Shown piece after piece: positions 8,566-16,470 of a stretch of DNA of 64,000 nucleotides (within the stretch, counting starts at the first letter, position 1; each line of letters begins with the position of its first letter). The stretch comes from Haloferula helveola. Its GTDB lineage: Bacteria > Verrucomicrobiota > Verrucomicrobiia > Verrucomicrobiales > Akkermansiaceae. The notes under the pieces were generated by a model, which saw nothing but the letters and a program-made list of their open reading frames with translations, was not told where the DNA came from and searched no databases. The DNA is taken from contig NZ_AP024702.1 in the NCBI RefSeq assembly GCF_037076345.1, positions 62,001 to 126,000 on the forward strand, written 5' to 3'. The translations under genes were made by a program, and so were the position numbers.

Positions 8566-9408
8566 TCAATCCCGGCTCCTGCCCGGCGTGACTTCCATCA
8601 CCACGTCGACCGTGCCACGTCGCACCTTGACTTGGACCGACACCTCCGGGCGAAGAAGGTAGAAGGCGTTCACCGCGTCTCCGTAGTCGCGAATCCGACG
8701 CCGGTTGATTTCCAACAACACATCGCCGGCCTTCACACCGGCCCTACCTGCCGGCGAATCCGCTACCACCCGGCCAATCTCTGGCGGATCGGCGCCCGGC
8801 TGCAGCGTCAGACCGACCCATCCACGGGTGACGGAGCCGGTGCGGGCGCTCTCCAGCACATGATTCAGAACCTCGGCGGGAATCGCATAGATCGAGTCCT
8901 CGTCCGCAGGCCGGTGAGCGACCGCCGCAACCAAGCCCGAAGCATCGAGAAGAGGAGTGCCCGGCTGAGGAGCCGGACCATCGCCGTGACCGAGACGCAG
9001 CAGGGTAAACGGCAGGAAACGACCCCCGATTTCCTCAACCTGCGCCTCAATTCTCAGGCTGCCAGCCGCACCGGGAAGCTTGAGCACACCGCCCGCGGGA
9101 GCCTGACGGGAAAGATTCCAACCCGTTCCCAGCGGCGCGCTCGAACGGAAAACCACAAGTCGTGAAACCGGATCGACCACGGTTTGCGTGATGGGGCTCG
9201 GGGCTCCCACAAGCTGCACTTGCTTCGGATCTTTCCCGGCCACCGCGAGACCGATCGCTTCATGGCCACCCTGAATCACGAACGCAGCGGCGGATGGCGA
9301 CTCGGAGCCGAAGCGGGTCTGCAACATGTCACCGCCAAGGCAGACGGCGATGCATCCAAAGAAGACGCCCGCGGCGACGGCACGCCGGGTTTTCCCGAGG
9401 GGGGACAT
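8566..9408 (-). CDS. Degenerate HtrA/DegP-like protein with PDZ domain
   Basis: A 280-residue protein with an N-terminal membrane segment or signal (AVAAGVFFGCIAVCLGG). The middle keeps the trypsin-like fold wording, including SIYAIPAEVLNHVLE, which matches the end of an S1C protease domain. The segment where GNSGGPL should stand reads APQPGTPLLD, so the nucleophilic Ser is missing. A PDZ domain follows at about residues 190-275 (GWVGLTLQPG, VADSPAGRAGVKAGDVLLEINRRRI). It is probably a non-catalytic peptide or sensor-binding protein of the envelope. The gene follows the 131-residue membrane protein gene by 15 bp, in the sigma-factor operon. Confidence 0.75.
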   Translation of the reverse strand: MSPLGKTRRAVAAGVFFGCIAVCLGGDMLQTRFGSESPSAAAFVIQGGHEAIGLAVAGKDPKQVQLVGAPSPITQTVVDPVSRLVVFRSSAPLGTGWNLSRQAPAGGVLKLPGAAGSLRIEAQVEEIGGRFLPFTLLRLGHGDGPAPQPGTPLLDASGLVAAVAHRPADEDSIYAIPAEVLNHVLESARTGSVTRGWVGLTLQPGADPPEIGRVVADSPAGRAGVKAGDVLLEINRRRIRDYGDAVNAFYLLRPEVSVQVKVRRGTVDVVMEVTPGRSRD

Positions 9409-9423
9409 CCGAAAGCGCCGCTC

Positions 9424-9819
9424 TTAGAACTCCTGCTCTCCGATCTTCCCTTCGGAAGACGGACGGAGATCAAGCTCGTCGAGCTGGGTCGGAGCCACAT
9501 TCTCGACCGGGGCGACCACACGATGGTCAACGGCTTCCGGAACGATGGACTCCACTTCCTGACCGCGGGGCATCGAAATCACGATGGCGAGCACTGCGGC
9601 GTAGGCTACTCCGGCACCGTAGGCCCACTTCGCCAGACCCGGCTCGGACAGCCAGTCGGTGAAGCGCTGCCACAGGACCGAAACCCGGCTCCCCCGAACC
9701 GCCTCTTCACGGCGGCGTTGGTGGAACTCGCGAAGGAAATCCTCCATGTAACTCTCAGGCGGCCCTTCGTGGCGCTTGAGAGCAAGTAGGTTTCCGATCT
9801 CTTGGTCGCTGATTTTCAC
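9424..9819 (-). CDS. Single-span membrane protein, candidate anti-sigma factor
   Basis: 131 residues. A charged N-terminal cytoplasmic part (about 1-80, rich in Arg and Glu) is followed by one hydrophobic segment (KWAYGAGVAYAAVLAIVISM, about 84-103) and a short periplasmic tail. No family motif is evident. The position 51 bp downstream of an ECF sigma gene and 15 bp upstream of an HtrA-like gene, plus the topology, matches the sigma/anti-sigma/HtrA order of rpoE/algU-type operons. The anti-sigma role is inferred from context only. Confidence 0.6.
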   Translation of the reverse strand: MKISDQEIGNLLALKRHEGPPESYMEDFLREFHQRRREEAVRGSRVSVLWQRFTDWLSEPGLAKWAYGAGVAYAAVLAIVISMPRGQEVESIVPEAVDHRVVAPVENVAPTQLDELDLRPSSEGKIGEQEF

Positions 9820-9870
9820 GGCGGCGAATAGTTAAAGAATCTAAACTTTTAACCAAAATGCAAGGATTTT

Positions 9871-10470
9871 TTAAAATCTCTGTTCCCAGAAGTCTTGCAA
9901 GTAGGTCTGAAGGTGCTGGTGGGCATAATGGAGACGTGATCGGACCGTCCCCACCGAAACCTTCAGGATCTTCGCGATCTCGGCGTGTGGCAGGCCCTGC
10001 ACGTCGAACAGTGTCACCACCGTTCTGTGGGATTCAGACAGGCTCTGCATCGCTTCGTTCAATCTTTTCTGCAGTTCGTGGACATTCGCCTGCCGCTCCG
10101 GGTCGGCATCCCGACCCGTATCCACCAGTGCCGGATCCTGGTGAACCGACGAATCCATCTCGTTCAGACTCAGCCCCGTGCGCCGCTTCCGTTTTTTGAG
10201 GAAGTTGAGGGTCATGTTGACCGCGATCTGGTAAATCCAAGTGTAGAACGTGGACTTTCCCTTGAATTTCGGCAGCGAATGATAGGCCCGGGCAAAGACG
10301 TCCTGCAGGAGGTCGTGGGTATCCTCCTTGTTGGAAGTCATGTTGTAGATCAGGCCGTACAGCTTTTCGCCATACTTCAGGATCAACGCGTCAAACGCAC
10401 GCGTGTCGCCCTCTTGGGCGCGCGTCACGAGATCTTCGTCCGGATCCGGCCTTGGGGTGTCATCCGGCAT
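9871..10470 (-). CDS. RNA polymerase sigma factor, ECF type
   Basis: 199 residues. Region 2 (about 12-85) includes LLQDVFARAYHSLPKFKGKS and FYTWIYQIAVNMTLNFLKKR; region 4 (about 140-190) includes LSESHRTVVTLFDVQGLPHAEIAKILKVSVGTVRSRLHYA, the -35-binding helix-turn-helix. The start MPDDTP at 10470 gives a normal family length; the longer open frame upstream runs into the apt gene on the other strand. It heads an operon with a single-span membrane protein and a degenerate HtrA/PDZ protein, suggesting control by an envelope signal. It diverges from apt, with 118 bp between the starts. Confidence 0.88.
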   Translation of the reverse strand: MPDDTPRPDPDEDLVTRAQEGDTRAFDALILKYGEKLYGLIYNMTSNKEDTHDLLQDVFARAYHSLPKFKGKSTFYTWIYQIAVNMTLNFLKKRKRRTGLSLNEMDSSVHQDPALVDTGRDADPERQANVHELQKRLNEAMQSLSESHRTVVTLFDVQGLPHAEIAKILKVSVGTVRSRLHYAHQHLQTYLQDFWEQRF

Positions 10471-10588
10471 TTTCGGGGGAACAGGGGTGAACGAGCCCAA
10501 GGCTACACGCCCGGCGGCCCCTGTCAGCAGCAAAGCGGTCCAGCGGATCACGCTTGGCCGGGCCCGCCGATTGCTCCAGCCTCCGCCC

Positions 10589-11116
10589 ATGGCTTCCGCC
10601 CAATCGATCCGCTCCGCGATCCGCGACATTCCGAATTTCCCCCAGCCCGGCATCGTCTTTCGCGACATCACGCCGGTGCTCGCGGATCCGGGACTTTTCA
10701 AGGACTCGATCACGCTGCTCTGCGACACCGCCGGCGGCACGGCCATCGACAAAATCGTGGGCATCGACGCCCGGGGGTTCATCTTCGCCGCCGCGGTGGC
10801 CGACCGGCTCGGCGCCGGGTTCGTCCCGGTCCGCAAAAAGGGCAAGCTGCCGTGGAACACCCGGGGACTGTCCTACACGCTGGAATACGGCGAGGCCGAG
10901 GTGGAGATCCACGAGGACGCCGTCAATCCCGGCGAGAAGGTGCTGCTAGTCGACGACCTCCTCGCCACGGGCGGCACCGCCTCCGCCGCGGTCCAGCTGC
11001 TCGACGGCCTCGGCGCCGATCTCGTCGCGGTCTCGTTCCTGATCGAACTCAACGGCCTGTCAGGCCGGGACAAGCTCGGAGACCACCGGATCGAGTCGAT
11101 CGTCCAGTATGAATGA
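10589..11116 (+). CDS. apt: Adenine phosphoribosyltransferase
   Basis: Salvages adenine with PRPP to give AMP. The protein has 175 residues, the normal length. Family blocks are IRDIPNFPQPGIVFRDITPVL at the N-terminus, GIDARGFIFAAAVA, FVPVRKKGKLPW and the PRPP-binding loop VLLVDDLLATGGTA (about residues 115-128). The start MASAQSIR at 10589 is chosen for the standard N-terminus; an in-frame start far upstream would overlap the divergent sigma-factor gene. It probably stands alone, 111 bp upstream of pgi on the same strand. Confidence 0.95.
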   Translation: MASAQSIRSAIRDIPNFPQPGIVFRDITPVLADPGLFKDSITLLCDTAGGTAIDKIVGIDARGFIFAAAVADRLGAGFVPVRKKGKLPWNTRGLSYTLEYGEAEVEIHEDAVNPGEKVLLVDDLLATGGTASAAVQLLDGLGADLVAVSFLIELNGLSGRDKLGDHRIESIVQYE

Positions 11117-11227
11117 GGCCAATTCATCCGCGGCAGCAGTAATCCGGCGGATCACGACACTCCCGCCACTTGCCCATCGCCTCCCGCTCGCCTAAGTCCC
11201 CTCCCCGCCCCCCTCACCATCCCGATC

Positions 11228-12781
11228 ATGTCCTTCGATACCTACTCCGCCTCCGTCATCCGCTATCCCGAACTCGGATTCTCCCTCGACTCGTCGTTGA
11301 TGGACCTCGACGCGTCCTTCCTCGCCGAAATGGAGCCCAAGGTGGCAAAAGCGTTCGACGACATGAAAGCACTGGAATCCGGGGCCATCGCCAATCCGGA
11401 TGAAGGACGGATGGTCGGACACTACTGGCTCCGCCAGCCCTCCCTTGCCCCGAACGACGAACTGCGCGCCCAGATCACCGAGCCACTGACCGCCCTCAAG
11501 GAGTTCGCCGAGCAGGTCCACACCGGACGGGTCGCTCCTCCGGGCGGCGGCCAGTTCCGCAGGATCCTCCTGATCGGCATCGGCGGCTCGGCCCTCGGCC
11601 CGCAGCTGGTCAACGACGCAATCGGCGACCAAGCGAGGCTTCCCATCCTGTTCTTCGACAACACCGACCCCGCCGGAATCGACCGGACGCTCGCATCGAT
11701 CGGCAAGGAAGGCCTCGCGACCACCCTCGTTTTGGTGATCTCGAAATCCGGAGGCACGCCGGAGACCCGCAACGGCATGGTCGAAGCGAAGGCCGCCTAC
11801 GACGCCGCCGGCCTCGACTTCGGCAAACACGCCGTAGCCGTCACCGGCACCGGGTCGAAGCTCGACAAGTTCGCCGACGAGCACGGTTTCATCACCCGCT
11901 TCCCGATGGAGGACTGGGTCGGTGGCCGCACCTCGGTGATGTCGACCGTCGGACTCGTCCCGGCCTCGCTGCAGGGACTGGATATCGACCCGTTCCTCGA
12001 AGGCGCCGCAGCCATGGACGCGGAGACCCGCAAGACCGATGCCTCGACCAACGCGGCGATGCGGCTCGCGCTGTGCTGGTATGCCGCGGGCAACGGCAAA
12101 GGCGAGAAGGACATGGTCGTCCTTCCCTACAAGGACTCTCTGGTACTATTTTCGAAGTACTTGCAGCAACTCGTGATGGAGTCGCTCGGCAAGGAACTCG
12201 ACCTCGACGGCAACAAGGTGAACCAAGGCATCGCAGTTTACGGCAACAAAGGTTCGACCGACCAACACGCATACGTCCAGCAACTCCGGGACGGCGTCCC
12301 GAACTTCTTCGCCACCTTCATCGAAGTCCGCAAGGGCCGCGACGGCGACACCATCGAGGTCGAGCCCGGCAGCACCTCCGCCGACTACCTGCAGGGTTTC
12401 CTCCGCGGCACCCGCAAGGCCCTCTACCAGTCAGGCCGCGGATCGATCACCCTCTCGATCCCCGAGGTCAACCCGTTCCAACTCGGCCTGCTGATCGGCC
12501 TCTTCGAGCGTGCCGTGTCGTTCTACGCGTCACTGGTCAACATCAACGCCTACCACCAGCCGGGTGTCGAAGCCGGCAAGAAGGCGGCTGCCGATTTCCT
12601 GGATGTTCTCAACGGCGTCCGCAGCCGGATCACGGCCGACGCCAAGACCGCCGGCGACATCGCCTACGAGATCGATGCCGATCCCGAAGACGTCTACCAC
12701 TGCCTGAACCACCTCGCCGCCAACGGCGAGGTCCAATCTTCCCTCGGCAAGGAACCGAACGAAGACACCTTCTCCCTCTGA
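11228..12781 (+). CDS. pgi: Glucose-6-phosphate isomerase
   Basis: Interconverts glucose-6-phosphate and fructose-6-phosphate in glycolysis and gluconeogenesis. 517 residues. Sugar-phosphate and catalytic blocks are visible: [60 protein letters not shown] (catalytic Glu) and [16 protein letters not shown] (catalytic His), with the C-terminal Lys in [15 protein letters not shown]. The N-terminus is longer and less conserved than in short archaeal-type forms. It converges with the hydroxy-acid dehydrogenase gene; a two-hairpin cassette lies in the 79-bp gap. Confidence 0.95.
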   Translation: MSFDTYSASVIRYPELGFSLDSSLMDLDASFLAEMEPKVAKAFDDMKALESGAIANPDEGRMVGHYWLRQPSLAPNDELRAQITEPLTALKEFAEQVHTGRVAPPGGGQFRRILLIGIGGSALGPQLVNDAIGDQARLPILFFDNTDPAGIDRTLASIGKEGLATTLVLVISKSGGTPETRNGMVEAKAAYDAAGLDFGKHAVAVTGTGSKLDKFADEHGFITRFPMEDWVGGRTSVMSTVGLVPASLQGLDIDPFLEGAAAMDAETRKTDASTNAAMRLALCWYAAGNGKGEKDMVVLPYKDSLVLFSKYLQQLVMESLGKELDLDGNKVNQGIAVYGNKGSTDQHAYVQQLRDGVPNFFATFIEVRKGRDGDTIEVEPGSTSADYLQGFLRGTRKALYQSGRGSITLSIPEVNPFQLGLLIGLFERAVSFYASLVNINAYHQPGVEAGKKAAADFLDVLNGVRSRITADAKTAGDIAYEIDADPEDVYHCLNHLAANGEVQSSLGKEPNEDTFSL

Positions 12782-12787
12782 AGGTAG

Positions 12788-12854
12788 GGCGGAGCGCCCC
12801 CGCTCCGCCGCCCCAGGAACTTTCTTCTGATGCAGGACGGCTTCCCAGCCGTCC
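12788..12854. repeat. Tandem hairpin cassette after pgi
   Basis: Hairpin one has 9-bp arms GGCGGAGCG/CGCTCCGCC (12788-12796, 12801-12809) around a CCCC loop. Hairpin two has 8-bp arms GGACGGCT/AGCCGTCC (12835-12842, 12847-12854) around TCCC. They occupy the gap between the converging pgi and hydroxy-acid dehydrogenase genes. This looks like a bidirectional terminator or a GC-rich interspersed repeat. The layout parallels the cassette at 4942-4993 but the sequence differs. Confidence 0.55.
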
Positions 12855-12860
12855 CGCCCG

Positions 12861-14012
12861 TCACTCCTTCAGGAGAAACTTCGGGAAGTCCGCGACCTTC
12901 GCGCAGCCGACCTGCTCCATCACCTGCTGGAGCTGTCGCTTGAGCATGTTGATGGTGTGGTGACCGCCATTGCGGCCCAGCGCTCCGATTCCATACATGA
13001 AGGTGCGCCCCATGAACGCGAACTTGGCTCCGCTGGCCAGCGCCGACGCGACATCGGGCCCGGCCCGCAGACCGCTGTCGATCATCATCGTCGTCCGCTC
13101 CCCGAACTTCTCGGCCAGGGCGGTGAGCGGCTTGATGGTCGACTGACCGGAGTCGAGCTGACGACCGCCGTGGTTCGAGACGATCATTCCGTCGACGCCG
13201 AGTCCGATCGCCTTCTCGGCGTCCTCCTCGTTGACGATGCCCTTGATCACGAGCTTGCCCTTCCATCGCTCGCGGATCGCGCTGATCTTCTTCTCATTGA
13301 GCCGGCCCGAGAAGGTCTTGTTCATGAAGAGACCGAGGTGCTTCATGTTCAGCCCCTTGGGGATGTACGGCTTCATCGTTTTGAATTCCGGAATGCCGGC
13401 TCCGAGCTGGGAGAATGACCACGTCGGATGCGTGCACATCTGGAACACGTTGCGCAGCGACATCTGCGGCGGAATGGAAAGTCCGTTGCGGATCTCCTTC
13501 GGCCGATAGGCGAAGGTCGGCGTATCCGCCAGAATCACGAGCACCGGACACCCGGCAGCAGCAGCGCGCTCCAGGAGCTTGTCGCGAAGGTCATCCTCGG
13601 CCGGGTGGTAGAGCTGGAACCACGCCTTCCCGCCGGTGATCTCGGCGACCTCCTCGATGCTGGCGGTACCCACCGTGCTCAGAACGAACGGAATATTGTG
13701 GGCCGCCGCAGCCTCCGCCAGAAACTCGCAGCACTTCGGCCACATCAGCCCCTGCAGCCCGATCGGGGCGATCCCGAACGGCGCGTCATAGGTCTCTCCG
13801 AACAGCTCGGTCTTGAGGTCCGAACCCGGGTAGTCGTTCAGATAGACCGGCTTCAGCTGGACCTCCCGGATCTCGTCGGTATTCCGCTTCAGATTGACCT
13901 CGGAAAAGCAGCCTCCCTCCAGATAGTCGAAGGCAAAACCGGGCATCCTCCGCTTGGCCTTTGCCCGCAAATGCTCGGTTGAAGGAACTTGGGAATCGAA
14001 AAAATCGGACAT
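12861..14012 (-). CDS. FMN-dependent alpha-hydroxy-acid dehydrogenase (lactate dehydrogenase/oxidase family)
   Basis: Oxidises an L-2-hydroxy acid such as L-lactate with FMN. 383 residues. Diagnostic blocks are FDYLEGGCFSEVNLKRN near the N-terminus, PFGIAPIGLQGLMWP, WFQLYHPAEDD, LVIKGIVNEEDA (FMN Lys), VSNHGGRQLDSGQ (catalytic His and Arg) and MMIDSGLRAGPDVASALASGA with FMGRTFMYGIGALG (FMN phosphate). The start MSDFFDSQ at 14012 is chosen because the open frame upstream would run over the divergent sigma gene. The exact substrate is not readable from sequence. The sigma gene's start lies 140 bp away. Confidence 0.9.
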   Translation of the reverse strand: MSDFFDSQVPSTEHLRAKAKRRMPGFAFDYLEGGCFSEVNLKRNTDEIREVQLKPVYLNDYPGSDLKTELFGETYDAPFGIAPIGLQGLMWPKCCEFLAEAAAAHNIPFVLSTVGTASIEEVAEITGGKAWFQLYHPAEDDLRDKLLERAAAAGCPVLVILADTPTFAYRPKEIRNGLSIPPQMSLRNVFQMCTHPTWSFSQLGAGIPEFKTMKPYIPKGLNMKHLGLFMNKTFSGRLNEKKISAIRERWKGKLVIKGIVNEEDAEKAIGLGVDGMIVSNHGGRQLDSGQSTIKPLTALAEKFGERTTMMIDSGLRAGPDVASALASGAKFAFMGRTFMYGIGALGRNGGHHTINMLKRQLQQVMEQVGCAKVADFPKFLLKE

Positions 14013-14152
14013 TGTCGCGGCATTGATGCTCCGGGCCGCGAGCCGCCGCAAGTCCGCATCGTGGCTTGCGTTCCGGCCGCAACTTCCTTCTCGCCCGCCG
14101 GTTCCAAACGTGGAGCATGAGCGCGATCGCAACGCCCGTCCGGTTTCTCACC

Positions 14153-14755
14153 ATGCCCGATACACCCCCAGCGCCTACCACCGACGACGACAACGCGGTG
14201 GATGTGGCGCTCATGGAGCGTATCGGCAGGGGCGACGAACAGGCGTTCCGTGCCTTGGTCGAGCGCCACCAGAATGCCGTGGTCGGCACCATCGCGAAGA
14301 TGCTCCGCGATCCGATCGAAGCAGAGGACCTTGCCCAGCAGGTCTTCCTGCGGATCTGGAAGCACGCCAAGCGCTGGCGCCCGGAAGCGAAGTTCACGAC
14401 CTACCTGTTCACCATCGCGCGCAACCTCGTTTACAACGAATCGCGCCGTCGTTCGCGACGGAAGGAAATCTCGGTCGATGAGCGTCAGGAGGACCGCGGC
14501 TACGAGCCTGCCGGTGACTCGCGGGCGGAGCCGGATGCGGAGGCCGAGCGCTCCGAGATGCATGAGGAGATCGACACGGTGATCGCTTCCCTGCCGGAGG
14601 CCCAGCGAACGGCTGTCATTCTCTACTCGTACGAATCGCTGGCTTACGAAGAGATCGCCGAAGTACTCGGGACATCCGTCTCGTCCGTGAAGAGCCTGCT
14701 GTTCCGCGCCCGGACCACGCTCAGGGACAAGCTCTCGCACCTGACGGGCTACTGA
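14153..14755 (+). CDS. RNA polymerase sigma factor, ECF type
   Basis: 200 residues when started at MPDTPPAP; another in-frame ATG at 14117 (MSAIATP) is possible. Region 2: ALVERHQNAVVGTIAKMLRDPIEAEDLAQQVFLRIWKHAKRW and KFTTYLFTIARNLVYNESRRR. Region 4: LPEAQRTAVILYSYESLAYEEIAEVLGTSVSSVKSLLFRARTTL. The spacing is typical of ECF sigma factors. No anti-sigma gene follows; the next gene is a tRNA on the opposite strand. The regulon is unknown. Confidence 0.88.
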   Translation: MPDTPPAPTTDDDNAVDVALMERIGRGDEQAFRALVERHQNAVVGTIAKMLRDPIEAEDLAQQVFLRIWKHAKRWRPEAKFTTYLFTIARNLVYNESRRRSRRKEISVDERQEDRGYEPAGDSRAEPDAEAERSEMHEEIDTVIASLPEAQRTAVILYSYESLAYEEIAEVLGTSVSSVKSLLFRARTTLRDKLSHLTGY

Positions 14756-14774
14756 GGCGGCCGAGGAATCAGTT

Positions 14775-14797
14775 TCCGGAACGGAACGCTTTCCGGA
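14775..14797. terminator. Candidate hairpin after sigma gene and tRNA
   Basis: Perfect 7-bp arms TCCGGAA (14775-14781) and TTCCGGA (14791-14797) around a 9-base loop. It sits directly behind the ECF sigma gene on the plus strand and directly behind the tRNA 3' end on the minus strand, so it could end transcription from both sides. There is no T-run, so confidence is low. Confidence 0.35.
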
Positions 14798-14798
14798 G

Positions 14799-14873
14799 TG
14801 GCAGCCCCCCCAGGACTCGAACCTGGAAATACTGAACCAAAATCAGGTGTGTTACCAATTACACTAAGGGGCT
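14799..14873 (-). tRNA. tRNA-Gln (anticodon UUG), CCA encoded
   Basis: On the minus strand a full cloverleaf can be drawn. The acceptor stem is AGCCCCT with GGGGGCT, followed by discriminator G and an encoded CCA. The T-arm is CCAGG-TTCGAGT-CCTGG. The anticodon stem (CTGA/TCAG after one unpaired outer position) closes a 7-base loop TTTTGGT, whose central triplet TTG reads Gln CAA codons. The D-arm has the expected AGTGTAATTGGTAACAC layout. Assigned by eye. Confidence 0.9.
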
Positions 14874-14978
14874 CCGGTGCCTGCGGCGGGGCGAAAGCTA
14901 GGGTCATGCCCTGCGGATGGCAATAGGGAAATTGCCGCCCGGAATCGAAATTTCAGCGGAGTGAAAACACCCGCAAAC

Positions 14979-16250
14979 TCAGGGATTTCCGTAGCAAATC
15001 AAGCTGCGGTCACCCCGGATCAGGAGCTTCCCGTCGAGGACGACCGGCGACGCGATCACGCTCTGGCCGGTCTCAACCTCGACGATATCTTCAAGGCCCT
15101 CGTCCGTCACCTTCGCGGCAAACAGGACACCATCCTCGCGAACGCAATAGAGGACGTTCCCGGCAAGCACCGGTGACGAGTAATAGATCTGCGCACCCTT
15201 CGGCAGTTTCGATTCCCACAGCACGTCGCCGGACTTGGCGTCGAGGCAGGTGATCTGGCCGCGATCCTTGCCACTGTCGGTCAACAGGTAGACCTTGCCG
15301 TCGTGAGCCGCCGGAGAAGCGGCGTCGGTTCCGAGGTCCTTCTTTTTCCAGAGGAAAGCCGAGTCGGTAATGTCTCCCGATCCGCCGAGTTTCACACCGG
15401 CGAGCTGCCCGCCACGCGCGTAGGGCACCACCGCGATCCCGTCGGTCGCGACCGCCGAGGCGATCACCCGCCACATGCCGACCTTCTCCGGGTTGAATCC
15501 ACCACAGGTCCAGAGCAGCGAGCCGTCGTCCGCCGCGTGGCCGGTCAGGTGATCCGCACCCCAGTTCACGATCGTTTCCTTGCCATCGAGATCGAGCACC
15601 AGTGGCGTCGTGTAGGAGTCCCCCGATTCCTTCGCGGTATCGAATTCACGGTCGACCTTCCACGCGACCTCTCCCGACTTCTTGTCGAACGACACCATGT
15701 AGGAATTGCCGTCCGTCTGCATGACCGAAACCACCACCCGGCCGCCGGCGAGCACCGGCGAGGTGCCGACATCCCACCACAGCTTGTCCTCGCCAAAACG
15801 TTCGAAGAGGTTCGTCTTCCACAGCAGCTTGCCCTCGAAGTCGAAGGCCGCCAGCTCGCCCGACTTGAAGTAGGCGAAGACCGACTCTCCATCGGTGACC
15901 GGGGAGGAATTCGCGGAGCTGCCGACGCGCTGGCCACGGCCAGGGCGGATTTTGCCGAGCGAAGTCCGCCACAGCTCCTTCCCCTGCATGTCGAAAGCGA
16001 CCAAACCGTCCTTCCCGTCGATCGGGGCACTGACGAAAATCCGCTCCTTGGCGACGATCGGAGTCGAGCACGCCCGCCCCGGAAGCTCGGCCTTCCAGAG
16101 CACGCCTTTGTCTCCCGCGAACTTCGACGGGGCGCTGTCGATCTCGACCGATCCATTCTGGTTCGGTCCGCGCCACGCGGGCCAATCGGCCGCGATCAGG
16201 CATCCGGCTCCGAGGGCTCCGATAGTGAGGGAAAGACAAAGGTTTCTCAT
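14979..16250 (-). CDS. Secreted PQQ-like beta-propeller repeat protein
   Basis: 423 residues. The N-terminus (MRNLCLSLTIGALGAGCLIAADWPAWRG) is a signal peptide and opens the common WPxWRGPxxNG motif. At least five propeller blades follow, each with a variant of AFDxxGKxLWKT/SPVLAGGRV (for example KELWRTSLG, LLWKTNLFERFG, VAWKVDREF, LLWTCGG, VLWESKLPKG). This is the BamB/PQQ-dehydrogenase fold widespread in Verrucomicrobiota and Planctomycetota. There is no sign of catalytic PQQ ligands. Probably a periplasmic binding or scaffold protein. It diverges from the large LamG gene. Confidence 0.82.
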   Translation of the reverse strand: MRNLCLSLTIGALGAGCLIAADWPAWRGPNQNGSVEIDSAPSKFAGDKGVLWKAELPGRACSTPIVAKERIFVSAPIDGKDGLVAFDMQGKELWRTSLGKIRPGRGQRVGSSANSSPVTDGESVFAYFKSGELAAFDFEGKLLWKTNLFERFGEDKLWWDVGTSPVLAGGRVVVSVMQTDGNSYMVSFDKKSGEVAWKVDREFDTAKESGDSYTTPLVLDLDGKETIVNWGADHLTGHAADDGSLLWTCGGFNPEKVGMWRVIASAVATDGIAVVPYARGGQLAGVKLGGSGDITDSAFLWKKKDLGTDAASPAAHDGKVYLLTDSGKDRGQITCLDAKSGDVLWESKLPKGAQIYYSSPVLAGNVLYCVREDGVLFAAKVTDEGLEDIVEVETGQSVIASPVVLDGKLLIRGDRSLICYGNP

Positions 16251-16470
16251 GCTGCTCCCTTACTCGCCGATTCGCCCTGATCTCTCAAGCCCTGATGGAG
16301 GAACGGGTTCGCCCGCCAAATCCACCTCCTGTCGGAATTCGCCACAAACTATGCGAATTCCTCCTAGAACTCGGGCGCTCCTGCTTCATCGTGGGTTACT
16401 GCCATTTCAAACCCAAATCTTCCCGTCTCCTGCAGCCTGCCCGGGCTGGGGTGCCGGGCCCCTTGCACCC
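16251..16470. promoter_or_regulatory. Divergent intergenic region between propeller and LamG/GSDH genes
   Basis: A 220-bp gap between the divergently read starts at 16250 and 16471, so it must hold both promoters. I see no strong palindrome, no ribosomal-binding consensus before the right-hand ATG, and no copy of the TGGT...ACCA dyad found in the sialic-acid locus. Confidence 0.4.
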
